Source: Phoronis australis (lineage: Eukaryota; Phoronida; Phoronidae). From it: a DNA stretch of 64,000 nucleotides. Under the pieces are notes generated by a model, which worked only from the letters and a program-made list of their open reading frames with translations, made no database searches and was not told the DNA's origin. The position numbers and the translations under genes are program-made. Positions within the stretch are counted from its first letter, which is position 1. Each line of letters opens with the position of its first letter. Where the stretch lies: positions 319,642 to 383,641 of the forward strand of contig NMRA01000350.1 of the NCBI GenBank assembly GCA_002633005.1, read 5' to 3'. Shown here in pieces: positions 49,501 to 61,405 of this stretch.

Positions 49501-50298
49501 GGAGTTGGATATGAAGCATGAAGTGGTGTATAATGTTATTTGCCCAAATAATAGGATTTATGTCAGAGTGCCATGAATCTCATTATACCAACTGCAAAAA
49601 TCTGAGAATGTTTTAGTTTATTGACGCACTAGACAGTTGAACTTTCATGATTACTCCACAACCACGCCATCTGTAAACCTACATATAGGTGCGATTTTCT
49701 ATAGAAGAAGACTTAATTCAGAATTTTACCGCAGAAACAAAATCCTAACTTCAGAGTGGCGTTTGCATATACCTAGCAGAAACATGAACTAGGAATTTAA
49801 CTACTTTAAAAGGTGATCGTATCCACATGCCCCGTGTATTTAGCCAAATACAATGTATCTTGATAAGTTTTCTCAGTGAAAGTCGAAATCTCAATTTCTA
49901 CTAAAACAATTAGCCATCGAATGGGTAGCGCGATCATGTTTTCTAAAAATAGCAGACAACAATGGTAATTTATAGCAAAACAACGGTAGCAATAACATGA
50001 TTAAATTTCAAGGTGAAATCTCGAAAACTCAGTTGAAGTTTTCAGAATTATTATTTTCTTTCCACGTTTTTGCAACATTTGATTTTTCATGAGAATCAAA
50101 GTAGTCAAATTTGAGTAGCACCTCATGCAAAAGTGGAACATTTTAAAAGAAATCCCTGTCGCGTGTTGGAAACATGAAATGTTGTATGATCAACATTATC
50201 TGAACTTTTCGTATAAATCCGATCACTAGACAACCTCTTTTGGGAATTAGTGCTCCTACGCTAGCAACATATGGTCATTTTTCTACGCCGGTGCTATA
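49501..50298. other. Intergenic, nothing recognised
   Basis: AT-rich sequence. I see no gene, RNA or repeat that I can support. Confidence 0.5.
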
Positions 50299-50683
50299 CA
50301 GTGGCGGATCTAGGATATCGTAAGGGTACCCAACATTTTGTCTCAGGGAACTGCGCAAAGCACGATTGCGTGGGCGATCCTGGCTTAAAATATAGGGGGC
50401 TCGAATTTCTGAGGATGTGGACGACTAAAATAAAAAGAAAACGGTAAGCGATTGCGCCGGCGGTCTGGTCTGACTCGGACACTTGCAATCGGGTCTGAGC
50501 CCTCCCCCCACACACACACTCAAGCACGCACAAACTAAAACTTCACACATTGTTACCTCTTGCTTCAGCCGCATGTTAGATGCCGAGGTTTGTTAATGAA
50601 CTCAACATTTCCTCACGCTCTTGCTGTTTTATTTTTTTTCCCGACAGACAAGGCCACCCCCCTAAATCCGCCTAATGACTATA
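50299..50683. repeat. Candidate non-autonomous DNA transposon (GGCGGATCTAGG ends)
   Basis: The left end has GTGGCGGATCTAGG; the reverse complement of the right end has TTAGGCGGATTTAGG. CAGTGGCGGATC-type termini are common in animal DNA transposons. The interior of about 360 bp is non-coding and contains a C-run and an ACAC run. Confidence 0.55.
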
Positions 50684-51487
50684 TCTAGCCTTAAACCAAC
50701 GTCACACGAAATTGTAATTGATTAAAGCTATTCCTTAAGGCAGGAATAGCCGTCTATTTACACAGCCTGTATATTTAACGTTTTAAAATCAGTTCTAAAG
50801 CAAAGAATTCATTTCGTCAGTCATGTCAAAAACGACAGGGACAATTTATTTTTGTTTTCAGATTGGGTACTTCAAAGTAATTATTCTTGTACATGTAGTA
50901 ATATTAGGTGACTTGCCTGAAGATGAGACGTGATAATTAATCAAGATGTGCACAGTAAGCGTTCCCTCGTCGTTTCAATAAGTATTTCTGATTCGAACTG
51001 TTGTCTACATCCTGCGCGAAACCTGGCTTTTTCCCCTGAGATGCATTTAGCGACCGTCGTTCGCCCGTTCATTGAGCCTCTGGTTGATATTGGTTGTAAA
51101 TATTTTACTGATACTGTCAAGTAAAGATGTTGCTCTGCAGTTGTTTGGGTTACTCGTGCCTCAAAGTTCAGGAAAAGTCCCGGTGTTGACAATTCTGACA
51201 AATACATGTAGGTCGTGCAATACTGTAGACTCCCAACTGATGACTTGTAAAATTCATTTGATACACAGTCCTCACCCGGAGATTTAATAGTTTTGAGATT
51301 GAGTGGCTTATATAATTTCATCGTGGCTGATGCTGTCAATTAAAATACATGTATTAACGTCTTCGTAAAGAGTATCGTTTGCACACTGCTCGCAATGAGG
51401 GTCATGGTCGTACACTCAAGGTTTAGGTCACGCTCTCAGCAATCCGCCTCACTGAGAGAAACAGAAAGTCCGCGAAAACGAGGCAGG

Positions 51488-51630
51488 AGTCCACTATAAA
51501 AGGCGCAAATGCACAATTCATAGGTTTGAACGTGGTACCCCATTTTAGCCCCCCGATTTTTTCTTAGTAAAGGGTCCACATTGTCAAAAGTGCGAGCCCT
51601 CCTACATTATAGGCTGGGTGCGCACATGTA
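51488..51630 (+). repeat. GCACCCAGCCTA family, partial copy
   Basis: It shares GCACAATTC-TAGG, a TTTTTAG/TTTTTTC-TTAGTAAA block and TATAGGCTGGGTGCGCACATG with the copy at 51775-52025. Part of the left side is missing. Confidence 0.6.
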
Positions 51631-51774
51631 GACCCTTAAAATAACTGATACCACTCTGATTCCAATATTGAGGTACCCCAGTCGTAGCTTGGATTGGTTG
51701 ATGATGGCAGCGTTTTTTACCGTTCCCCAAAACTTGCCAGTATCCGGAATCTGATCTCATCATTCAGTTTGCAT

Positions 51775-52025
51775 GAGCGTTGGGGGGTCTCGAACGAGCC
51801 TCCCAATTCAGCGAATTGGGCAAAAAGGTCCGCCACAATGAAAAAAGTCCGAGTAAACTACACAAAAGTTCACAAAGGACACAGGAAATCGGCGCAGATG
51901 CACAATTCGTAGGCCTGAACCTATAGTGGACCCGTTTTTTAGTCTTAGTTGATCTTGTTCAGTAAATGGTCCCCATACCGAGAAATTTGAGCACCCCTAT
52001 ATTTTAGGCTGGATGCGCGAATGCT
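51775..52025 (+). repeat. GCACCCAGCCTA family, full-length-like copy
   Basis: It runs from GGGGTCTCGAACGAGCC and CAATTCAGCGAATTGGGCAA to CCCTATATTTTAGGCTGGAT. The same blocks in the same order occur on the opposite strand at 61165-61405 and 62335-62545. Confidence 0.75.
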
Positions 52026-53272
52026 TTGGCATTTATCTTGGCACACTTATTTCTCTTTTCACGATTTTTAAAAATGCTTTTATATGTTTGAGTAGTTTGC
52101 CAAATCGTCATCATTTCTAGATTCATAGCGAGTTCAAGGGCACTACATTATATCTTTCAATCATTGTCAAAATATGAACATGTCGTTTTCATTTTTGTAG
52201 GCCTACACCAAAACAATGTTTGAGAACTGACTCGGTTTTAAAGCGGAGACTAATTTATACAGTCAAATGAGAGCACTGTGGTATTGGTCGACTAGCTTCA
52301 GTCAAATATCAATAATGCTGCAAATTTGAACTCATGAAATTATGTTTTCTGAAAGCATAAAACCAGCAAAAACTGATACTCAACTTCGCAAAATTAGTGA
52401 AGTACCTGCCAAAACAAAGGTATCAATGTTCTGACACGACCCGATTCATTATTTTAAAATGTTTAGATAAATCCTCAACAACGCTGTTACTGTTTTCCTG
52501 AATTATCAATTCGTTTTTGCAACTTCTGAGGATTTCCATAAAAATCATAAAGTCTTGTCCTCTGATGGACAAAGTCGAACAAATTAAAAACGATTCCTAC
52601 AAGAGTCGTGGAAAACCATACATAGAACATAGCACCTGGAAGTTTCATATGAATACATCAGCCACGTCTAGGACACGACGTTCCGATTTAGCCAGACTTG
52701 GACATTATTTTCTAGGGTCCTCCATAATCTTAGTGGTGCGAGAGAAGGGCACATTGTGCATGGATTTAGAAATAGCTTTTGTGAAGAATAAAGTACATGG
52801 TAGGTGCGCGGGCGAAGATGGATTTAACCATAAGATTATAAAAATTGATTCGGGATGGCAACCTACGTCCGTGACTAAATAAAGTGCATGAGATAATTTC
52901 ATGCCTGTCCGAGTACCCTAAGCGGCGAGCGAGCAAGCACGACGTATCTGTAGGGTGTGCATTGCCACATGACTCGGGTGGCAACTTGGCTTACGCAATT
53001 AAGTGACGACAATGCAGTTTTACAATGATGAGGCATAAGCAAATTTTGGAAAGAAAACGGATTTATCATCAAAATGTCTGATGTACACATATTCAGAGGG
53101 AAGAAATGCTGCAATGTAACACCCGTATGCATTCTAAAAATAGCACGAAATATTGAAGTTATTTCGTGCAATTTCGGCTGATCAGTCACATTTGGTTAAA
53201 CTCGGCTTACAAATGACATCTTTAGGGAATGGATCAATTGCAATCAAGTCGCTTGACTCACTCATTGGTGGT
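52026..53272. other. Intergenic, no recognised gene
   Basis: The longest open frame (plus 52517-52882, 121 codons) is basic and resembles no family I know, with no supporting context. I see nothing else supportable. Confidence 0.45.
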
Positions 53273-53403
53273 GCAGCACTAAAAAAGTGGGGGCTAAAGC
53301 CCCCCCAGCCCCCCTGCGGTACACCGCCTATAAACCACGTGCAGCGTAGCACTGAAAAAAGTGGGGCTATAGCCCCCCCCCAGCCCCCTACGGTGCGCCG
53401 CCC
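53273..53403 (+). repeat. Two-unit G/C-rich repeat
   Basis: Two units each read GCACT, an A run, GTGGGGGCT-A-AGCCCCCC, AGCCCCC and a CGGT-C-CCGCC end. Within each unit GGGGGCT can pair with AGCCCCC. The units are about 70 bp apart. Confidence 0.75.
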
Positions 53404-53567
53404 ATGTCACTACATCATTGTGACATTTTACAACTCTGGATATGTTCGTTTTCAGTACCGACAGGAATGAAAGAGAAGACACTGTTCAACACATTGGGGA
53501 GTATCACTCCTACTGCATACCATCGACATAACACAGCAAAAGCAAACGATACGTTCACACTGTATGA

Positions 53568-53573
53568 TTTATT
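53568..53573 (-). terminator. Possible poly(A) signal for the TRIM gene
   Basis: AATAAA on the minus strand lies about 830 bp after the TRIM stop codon. No stronger candidate was noticed nearer; support is weak. Confidence 0.3.
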
Positions 53574-54398
53574 TAAGTTCATTCTATACCACACAATACA
53601 TTCAGGGCCAGACACAACATAGCGGCTGCGGGAACCACTCGACGTTAAAAATCGAGTTAGCAACTCAAATATAATTCCATTAACGCTAAATAATTTCATC
53701 AAAAAGAAAACAAACAAGATTGCAGACCCGTGTACCAACGAATCAGCTTTAGACATTATTTTAAATACCAGATTTCCCCAAATGCATACATGTATTTCAA
53801 GAGACATGATCCTGGATGAGGAACCAGCGAATGACTCACGCCTGGGCAAACTTAAGATGCAAAAACCAAACTTGTGAATTCTTAATCGAAAACTTATTGT
53901 TAATATTCCATTTTAACATTCCATTCATCATCGTGTCTTATTTTACCCATTAGTTAATTTAAAAAACGTGGTAAATTTAAATAACTTCAGGGATCAAAAT
54001 AAGCCTACACACATAAATGACTATAAAAATAACTCTGGCGGTATTTAACACACTCCATGTGCTACGAAATTGACAAACAAGAGAAAATTATTTGTGACTG
54101 AAATATTCCACAGAAAATTCAATAGTGCACCTGAAATACCATAACAGAACATGCACTACCAACAACTTGGAGCGGGTCCATAGACAGCTCAGGAGACTGC
54201 AGCCCATGCTGGGTCACATTTACATTCTTCGGCCTGGAGCAACCAGTTTGTCCTTAGTTAGCAAACCCGGAAAATTCTACACCGTCTTAAAATTCCAGGT
54301 GAAATCGGCACTGGTTACAAGCGGCAATGCATTGCCTAATTGTCAAAGACATTTGGAATCAAAGCCAGAACTATCACAGCAATGGTAAGCATTCCCAG

Positions 54399-56354
54399 CT
54401 AGACGTATTTAAATATCTTAATCTCACCATTCGACTGCAAAACTGCTACTTCACCCTTTCCTGTGACTACTGCACCAACAGGATGGTCGACGTCTAAGGG
54501 CGTGATTGGCACATAGACAATTCCCTTAGCTACATCCGAAATCACAATGTAGTGACCATCCTTATTGACACAAAGTAAATTCCCCCACTCGTCTGCACAC
54601 ACACTGTGTGGATTGGTCATGAGTTCTGACTTGTATGACGTTACCAGTGAACCGCGATGGTGGTCAACCACATGGACCTTCCCTTGCATAACACCGACAA
54701 GAAGTCGGCCCTTATTATCAACAGACATGCACACGGGTTTGAACGCTTCTAGACCAAGAGAATCCTTGCTGATGACTCTCTTGACACAACAGTCCATGTC
54801 TGCGACAACAATCTGTTCATTGTCGTCATCAGCAATGAACAACATATCGCTGTCACACACAATGGCACTGGATTTGTGAACACCAGAAAAAACTTTCATC
54901 AGCTGACCCTTGTTGTCATACTTAACCACACCTTGTATACCCACATCAGTGACGAAGATATCGCCCGATTTCGGAAAGCAAGTTACACTTACAGGGGTTT
55001 GAAGTTTGTGTTGCTCCTGGTTGACAGAGAATAGGAAAGAGTGGCTAGCTCTGTCAAATACCTTTACATTGCTATTCCCACAATCGCTAACAATCACATA
55101 CTCATCACTAAAACAGAACCCAGTACAACTGCACTCTTCTTCACCAGTCTGCTTAGTGTTGAGGACAACAGTAGTGTCAGCCCTTTCTAGTATTTTGGGA
55201 TTTCCCACACCAAACTGTCCAGTTATAATGTTAAGGTTCTCCTTAATCTGTTGCATCAACTGCTCATCGATCTGTTTGGTCAATTCACTCAAGTCAGGCA
55301 GTGGGAGTTCTCTTGGCTCAAGACGAAGGGTAGGTCGGCACACCTCTGTCTCGTAGTCATTTGGGTTGAAGTCTTCCAGGTGGCGCTTAAGCTCAGGAAA
55401 TTGCTGCAACTTCTCAACATATCTATCAGACTGGATAAACTTATTGGCAACATCAACAACAGTGGAGACTGCGACCCTACTTAGCTCTGCCTCGTGGTAG
55501 GCTACTTCAGCTTGTTTTCTTGCCATTTCTGCCTGCTTCAACAAGTTCTCCAAAGCCTTTTCTTGACTCAGCTTGACTTGGTTCAGTATGTACTCTCTGT
55601 AATCTTCAAAAGCCTGACTGACAGCCGCAATGGCGTCCTCCCGTTGTTGACTGATGCCATCTACAATCTTCTTGCGCGCATCACAAATTGAGTTGGCTCT
55701 CTTCATCGCCTTCGTTGACTTTTCATTCAGCACGTCCTTCAAAATCTTTTTTGCTAGCCTTGCTTCCTCCCCCAAATCAGTCAACCGGTGTTGGCTGTGC
55801 GTCTCCACAACACAAGCTGAGCAGAGGGCCTGCTTACACGGCTTACAGTAAAATTTCAAATCTTTGTTGGCGTGAGTGGGACAAACCGACTTTTTCGTCT
55901 TCATGATTTCCTCGACATGTAATCCATTCTGGACATCTTCAAGGAAAACAACCTTATGCTTCTTATTCGGTGTTGCTCCACTGTGATGCTTAGAACACCT
56001 TGGACACAACTGCATACTACACTGTATACACAACGAGACGGCATCATTATCCACGTGGACAATCTTACACACGTCACATTTGGCCTCACTGCCAACAGCT
56101 AACGCGCTGGCTAACTTGGAAAGGAATTCGTTTTTCATAAAACCGGTAACACCATCAGACGGAACTGTGTGTTCTTTCCTACACAAAGCACAGGGGAATA
56201 ATCCCTGCTTCCCTTCGGTGGACATGTGCTGTGCAAGACACTTTTCACAAAAGGAATGCATACATGGCAACACCCTAGGCGAGACCATGGACTCCAAACA
56301 AATGTGGCACTCAAGCAAGCTATGGAGGTCGTCTTCTTGTTCACTTGTTGCCAT
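54399..56354 (-). CDS. TRIM protein: RING, two B-boxes, coiled coil, NHL-like propeller
   Basis: One open exon encodes 651 residues from MATSEQEDD. The frame is open 13 codons further, but a CAG acceptor at 56362-56361 and a GTCGCCATGG context favour this ATG. The RING (C16, C19, C31, H33, C36, C39, C55, C58) has C3HC4 spacing. B-box 1 covers about 93-128 (CDVCKIVH and on) and B-box 2 about 158-191 (CPTHANKDLKFYC, CSACVVETHSQH). A coiled coil spans about 200-330, and repeated beta-strand blades such as FCFSDEYVIVSDCGNSNVKV, GDIFVTDVG, MLFIADDDNEQIVVAD and GNLLCVNKDG span about 400-651. Proteins of this build are RING-type ubiquitin ligases; NHL propellers bind RNA or protein. I see no filamin domain between coil and propeller, so it resembles the TRIM56/TRIM32-like layout more than TRIM2/3. 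A strict orthologue cannot be named. Confidence 0.93.
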   Translation of the reverse strand: MATSEQEDDLHSLLECHICLESMVSPRVLPCMHSFCEKCLAQHMSTEGKQGLFPCALCRKEHTVPSDGVTGFMKNEFLSKLASALAVGSEAKCDVCKIVHVDNDAVSLCIQCSMQLCPRCSKHHSGATPNKKHKVVFLEDVQNGLHVEEIMKTKKSVCPTHANKDLKFYCKPCKQALCSACVVETHSQHRLTDLGEEARLAKKILKDVLNEKSTKAMKRANSICDARKKIVDGISQQREDAIAAVSQAFEDYREYILNQVKLSQEKALENLLKQAEMARKQAEVAYHEAELSRVAVSTVVDVANKFIQSDRYVEKLQQFPELKRHLEDFNPNDYETEVCRPTLRLEPRELPLPDLSELTKQIDEQLMQQIKENLNIITGQFGVGNPKILERADTTVVLNTKQTGEEECSCTGFCFSDEYVIVSDCGNSNVKVFDRASHSFLFSVNQEQHKLQTPVSVTCFPKSGDIFVTDVGIQGVVKYDNKGQLMKVFSGVHKSSAIVCDSDMLFIADDDNEQIVVADMDCCVKRVISKDSLGLEAFKPVCMSVDNKGRLLVGVMQGKVHVVDHHRGSLVTSYKSELMTNPHSVCADEWGNLLCVNKDGHYIVISDVAKGIVYVPITPLDVDHPVGAVVTGKGEVAVLQSNGEIKIFKYV

Positions 56355-56516
56355 GGCGACCTGAAAGATGAAATGGACAAGATAAGGATACATGATTGAA
56401 ATTTGTCATCTGTCAACACTGAGAAGTGCGGGTAATCACTCTGATATATTACCCAAAAGAAAGTGGACACAACAGGATAGAGTAGCTAGAAATTCTCAGG
56501 CATTAAACATGTGCAC

Positions 56517-56551
<35 letters not shown>
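56517..56551 (+). repeat. (ATA)n microsatellite
   Basis: About eleven uninterrupted ATA triplets just upstream of the TRIM coding exon. Confidence 0.95.
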
Positions 56552-56552
<1 letters not shown>

Positions 56553-59500
56553 GCACTTCTCGCAATTTTTTCCTTTTGCGACTGCATTCTGTTCCCACAA
56601 GGCAGGTGTAAGTTCGTGATCAATACACATATTGCTTTAAAGCTGTGGAAATGAGCATCAGAACGGCATCCTCATGAAATGTAAGGGTTGCTTAATGCCA
56701 ATAGTGTTTCTTGGTCACTTCAGGGTTTTAACTTTAAAGCGTCAATAAATCCACATCCCATAGAACAAACTGTTGAATGAGATTGGTAGTACTGCTAGAA
56801 CATCAGTTTCAAGCTGTTCCTTACTTGCACAGAACTGACAGTTTGTCACTGAGAGAACGACCATGCTAGACAAATAAAATAACCCGGCATGACAAGTCAA
56901 ATTGTAGAACCTAATTTCAAGCTCAATAACAAGCTCGAAGTTCCTTCATTAGTTTTAAAATCACTCCACAAAAAACTCCGATGCAGTGGATGAAAGAAAC
57001 TATCTATGTTTTGCCTTTAGTAACCTTGACTTGCCTTATCCAACAAAATATGAGATTTGCTTCTACGTGCTCACTAGCTGTGTAAATCAGATGTTTGCGA
57101 ATAGCGCCAACAATACTCTTCATTCCATCCACAATTAACCCCATCCTTGTAAACTCAGGTTTTTGTATGAATGGGAGAAACCTTTTTTCTGCTAAATACC
57201 GTGAATAAGTGTTCCAAAAAGTATGTATGATAATGCTAAAAAGATTTGTATTATCTCAATTTGGTATATTCCCGCTTGAGGTTTGTGATTTTTTTGTGTA
57301 ACCATGGAAGCAATTTATATCATGTTACCAATCCTTCAACTGGGCCATAGCCAATTACCAAAGGAACAATTCACTGTAAACTAAATCAAAATCTTTCAAC
57401 TGACCAAAGACAACCAGTCCTATGTCAAAAATGATTTAATACTATCAGGCCTACGCATAATGTTGCATCATGACATGCAATGGGTCAATATAGTCAGTAG
57501 CGTAGGTTTATCCCACTTGACATTTTCATCTTATTAATGCGTTTCCGAATAAATTTTGTAGCATTTCTGTTTTTCCTGGGGTTTTGAATGGTATCAAAAG
57601 AAAATCAATTCAGAGGCAAAAACTTTGACACGTGGTAAAAAGACAACTCAAGTTGCTCATGGATGTGGGTTCCCCACGATTGACACCAAACGACTCAATG
57701 TTTCTCAATGTATTTCCGATTCAAATCCTGCATCTTTCAAACATGGAAACTTTTCTCTTGTCTGTTTCCTTAATGGCTTAACTCATAATCACCCACTTTA
57801 AGAAGTGGACTTTGCACACATGAAATTCATAAATATGACATGTGCGGAGTAGATAAAGACTCATAAGAGGAATTAGATGTAACAGGAAAGATCGTCAAAT
57901 GGTTGTCAAATCAACAAGAGATGAAAAGTCGCAAGAATGGTATTTGTGGGTAAGTAGGTATTGTTGCTAAAACGAAGATTGCAAATTGCCTCTCTACACT
58001 GACTGACTGCCTAGCTTTTGAATTTGTTGTAGAGTACATCTTAATTCTTGACTATACCTATAGCGTCCAAAGCTTTTAGCAGAACTGAACAACCAGGCAA
58101 ATGGACGAGTTAAGTCAGCCACAGTGTTCGCCTTGACATCTCAGTAACCTCACTTAAGCAATGCCAATGAGTCAGTGGAACGAAAACTTGGGAATTTCCC
58201 AACTTGAGTCATCGCAGCAAGCGAGCTTGTGATGACGTAATACCTGGCAAAACAGCGGTTGTTGGTCGTATAACCAATTTTCAAAGTATTGCCTATCTGT
58301 AAAGAGGTCACACTTATTCAAGAGCACGGTAATCAAATCATTTTGGCTACCTGTACACCGACTTTCCAGGCTATTGACCTTTTCACAATATGACGTATGC
58401 AACTAAACGTGTTTCTCAAACAGGAGAGCACTGTTTAATCTTTGTCCCAAAAGAGAGCGTTGTCATCTAACAAGCAGCTCAAAACAAATGAGCTCCAGCT
58501 CTCCGCCAAGTGCCCAGACTGCCAGGCGGGGTCTGTAATTTACCTCGGAGATCGATGAGGACACACTCGGGTTTGGGCACAATAGATGATAATTCGCTTT
58601 CATTTATGAGATAAAACCTGTTTAATTTGTAATTTTATAACCGTGTTGTTGGCCAAGGCTCATGCATGTAAACCCGATCAGGTCCGAGAGCCCGGCGGGG
58701 AGCGCCCTCAGGCTCACATGCAGTCATGCCGGCCGGGCGGGGCGCTCCGATGGCTCGCTCTCTCCACTCGATACAGGAGTATGATTCGCCAGTACAGGGT
58801 ATAACGACCTGCGGTGAATGAGTGTCAGGTGCCTATTGCATACTGTATGCCTTGCTTTTTAGTCGCTGAAACTCTTTCACGGACTGACCCGGCGGCGGTC
58901 CATTGACTCGAGGAGCACTGACCCCTGGCGTTCAGTACACGGCCTGTTTTAGTGCCACAAACTTGAAAAGATGCGCATGGCCAAACACCATCAAAATCTC
59001 GGTGAACTTACTAGGTAGCAGTTGGCACCTGTCTATTGGCAATTAGCTTTTGCTTGAGTTTGATCGCCGCAACAATTTGAATTGAAGCCTTGGTTGCCAC
59101 GACTGTTCAATTAGTCTGAGTCCGCCGTCACGGGTGGCTTTCAAGCGGGTTGGCGTCTAGTACCCAAAGCGACACACCAGTGCAAATTCGCGGCCTGTCG
59201 GCCTCGATTTTTTGTTTTACATGTTATACGATAATTGTAATCATTTTTTGTGACTTTATGCTAGCTGTGTTATCAAAGATGCCCTCAACGACCCGGCGTG
59301 TAATCCGAGTGGCATAAAATTTCTTGGAATCAGGTCGCCGTACTGCCTCATTGGATTCATTCGGAGATGGATCATACAGATCCGTAGAAATTAAGGTAAA
59401 AATATTGGGGTGAGAGGTTCACAAACCCGGGCCAATTCGACTACACCAAACTCTTGCCACCAACTCCTCTACCCACATTCCGACCAGGATGGCGTCATTT

Positions 59501-60470
59501 TTGTATCACAGTAGGAAGCCGCATTTCGGCGCTACTCATGACGTCGAACAAAAGACGTTCTGAGCCTGGCGATTAACTCAAGAAAGATTGATTTCAGGCC
59601 TCTGAAAACCCGGTGTCGCCTGTTGGTTGTAATTTTCTCTCATACCCTCTATACGATTAACCCTCCAGGCCTTGTGTAGTGGATGATAAACGATGCACTA
59701 AGGTTGTACCAAAATGTAACCCCATTCAGTACAACTCCACTGTCTATTACACCTTGTTTTCAAAATGGATTTGTGAGCCATCTCGTGATCTTTATGAACG
59801 TTTATATCTGGCAAACAAACAACCCAGTTTTGGAGGACGAAAATTTATTGCGTAATTCTACTGAAAACTAATTAAACACATCCGTCTGATGTGCAAAGAC
59901 CATAAATCTTCCCAAGTTTACGAGGAGTTCGTTTGATTTGATTAAAATGAAATATAATTCCGTTTTTATCTCTTGTTTGTGAATTAAACCCATATCTTGC
60001 TCCTACATGTAAGCCCATACCGCATTTTTTACCCGGAGTAGGCCTATATTGCAGTGAGTATGTTTTGGGACACATTGTAGAACTGTCAGAATAATCTTCA
60101 GTGTCTTTGAGATTTACTTCAGATTGACAAAAATGGTCTAGTGCACTTATAGCTATTCGGGATCGGATGATTTAGATTTTCCCAACTTCAGCCAGCAACT
60201 ACATGTAAGTTCACTATAGTGAATTAAGCAACATCAAGTCTTAGAACATTAGTCTCTGTTGTCAAAAATCATCTATGTATCAATCGATTTTCGTAGAAAA
60301 ATACAACTAAAACGTGTAAACACACCAATAAATCCGTTGTTTATCAAAAAGGATTGTTCTCGAACGTGTGGTCGCAGATTCTGGACGGACGACCGGGCGA
60401 ACGTTGGAGACTTGGTATCCCACGACTTTACTGAGTCGTGTTAATGTTCATTTTGGTTTACTCAATAGTC
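56552..60470. other. Upstream of TRIM gene, no recognised gene
   Basis: No open frame here resembles a known protein. A GC-rich, CpG-bearing patch at about 58660-58760 (CCCGGCGGGGAGCGCC, GGCCGGGCGGGGCGCTCC) stands out from the AT-rich surroundings. It could be a promoter with the 5' non-coding exon of the minus-strand TRIM gene. That is inference only. Confidence 0.4.
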
Positions 60471-60563
60471 GAATATAACGTGCCCGTATCTTGAGAACCA
60501 GTGTGATGCCCGTTATTCAGCCATGGAGAAAATTGGTTCTCAAAATTCGGGCTCGTTATATCC
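60471..60563. repeat. Foldback element GAGAACCAGT family, copy 3
   Basis: The left arm GATATAACG-like, GCCCGTAT, CTTGAGAACCAGT pairs with the right arm (reverse complement GGATATAACGAGCCCGAATT then TTGAGAACCAAT). The core matches copies 1 and 2, but the outer arm sequence differs from them while remaining self-complementary. Confidence 0.75.
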
Positions 60564-61164
60564 AACCATTACCCATTCCAATCGTAGCTATTACGGTTTA
60601 TGAATCAACTAGAGTTACAAAAATCGCTGTTGGTTGCCAACACATGCGCAGTGCTTTAAAACCTTACTGTGTTGAACATGTACCCTGTAGACGGTCATAC
60701 AAAATCCTACCCCCAAGACTCTATCTCAAAACGTTAATCAAGTACAAATACTTGAAAACATTTACCAAATTAAGTAATGTATAATTATGTGTAATGTTTT
60801 CCTCTTTTTGCTTATCAAACTACAAGCCTTTGTGAACATATTTGTCAGGGTGTCGCGGCCATGAATTCAGAAAGTCATCCCCTACTCGTCTCTTTTCGTG
60901 TCCCAAGTTCTCTGAACATACAGATTTGACTGTCTATTCTCCAAAATCTTTGCATGTGACGTGTAGTATTCACGTTCCTTCAATGGGAGTTTTGGGTTTT
61001 GTGAGGTTTTAGGTCGTTTATAATAATTTTATATCATCGAATCTAACTACAAAAACACTTATTATGGAAAATGATGACTTTTGACTGTTAAAGAAAAATT
61101 CACAATGCTTTGGTTTACCGCAACGCGATATCATCAGCGGAAAACGTTGACTTCATGTATCCAA
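60564..61164. other. Intergenic, nothing recognised
   Basis: AT-rich sequence with a 97-codon open frame that starts inside the foldback and has no domain. No feature can be supported. Confidence 0.45.
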
Positions 61165-61405
61165 TAACGGGCATGCGCGCACCCAGCCTAAAATATAGCG
61201 GTGTTCGAATTTTTTGATAAGCTCACCTTTTACTGACAAAAATCAACGAGGAAAAAAACGGTGCTACTAGGTTCAGGCCTACGAGCATAATTCCTGTGGA
61301 CTTCTTGGACTTTTGTCTTGTTTACTAGAACTTTTTGTTTCGCTGAGGCGGACCCGTTTTTGCCCAATTCGCCAAATTGGCTCGTTCGAGCCCCACGAGT
61401 CCTCC
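61165..61405 (-). repeat. GCACCCAGCCTA family, inverted copy
   Basis: It reads GCGCGCACCCAGCCTAAAAT and GGTTCAGGCCTACGA, then GGCGGACCCGTTTTTGCCCA and TTCGCCAAATTGG. These are the reverse complement order of 51775-52025. Confidence 0.75.

Noticed and set aside
52517-52882. 121-codon plus-strand frame as a gene
   Set aside because: Composition and lack of any motif are like random AT-rich frames; a minus-strand frame of similar quality overlaps it.
53415-53849. 144-codon minus-strand open frame
   Set aside because: No recognisable domain, no splice context that helps, and it lies where the 3' UTR of the TRIM gene is expected.
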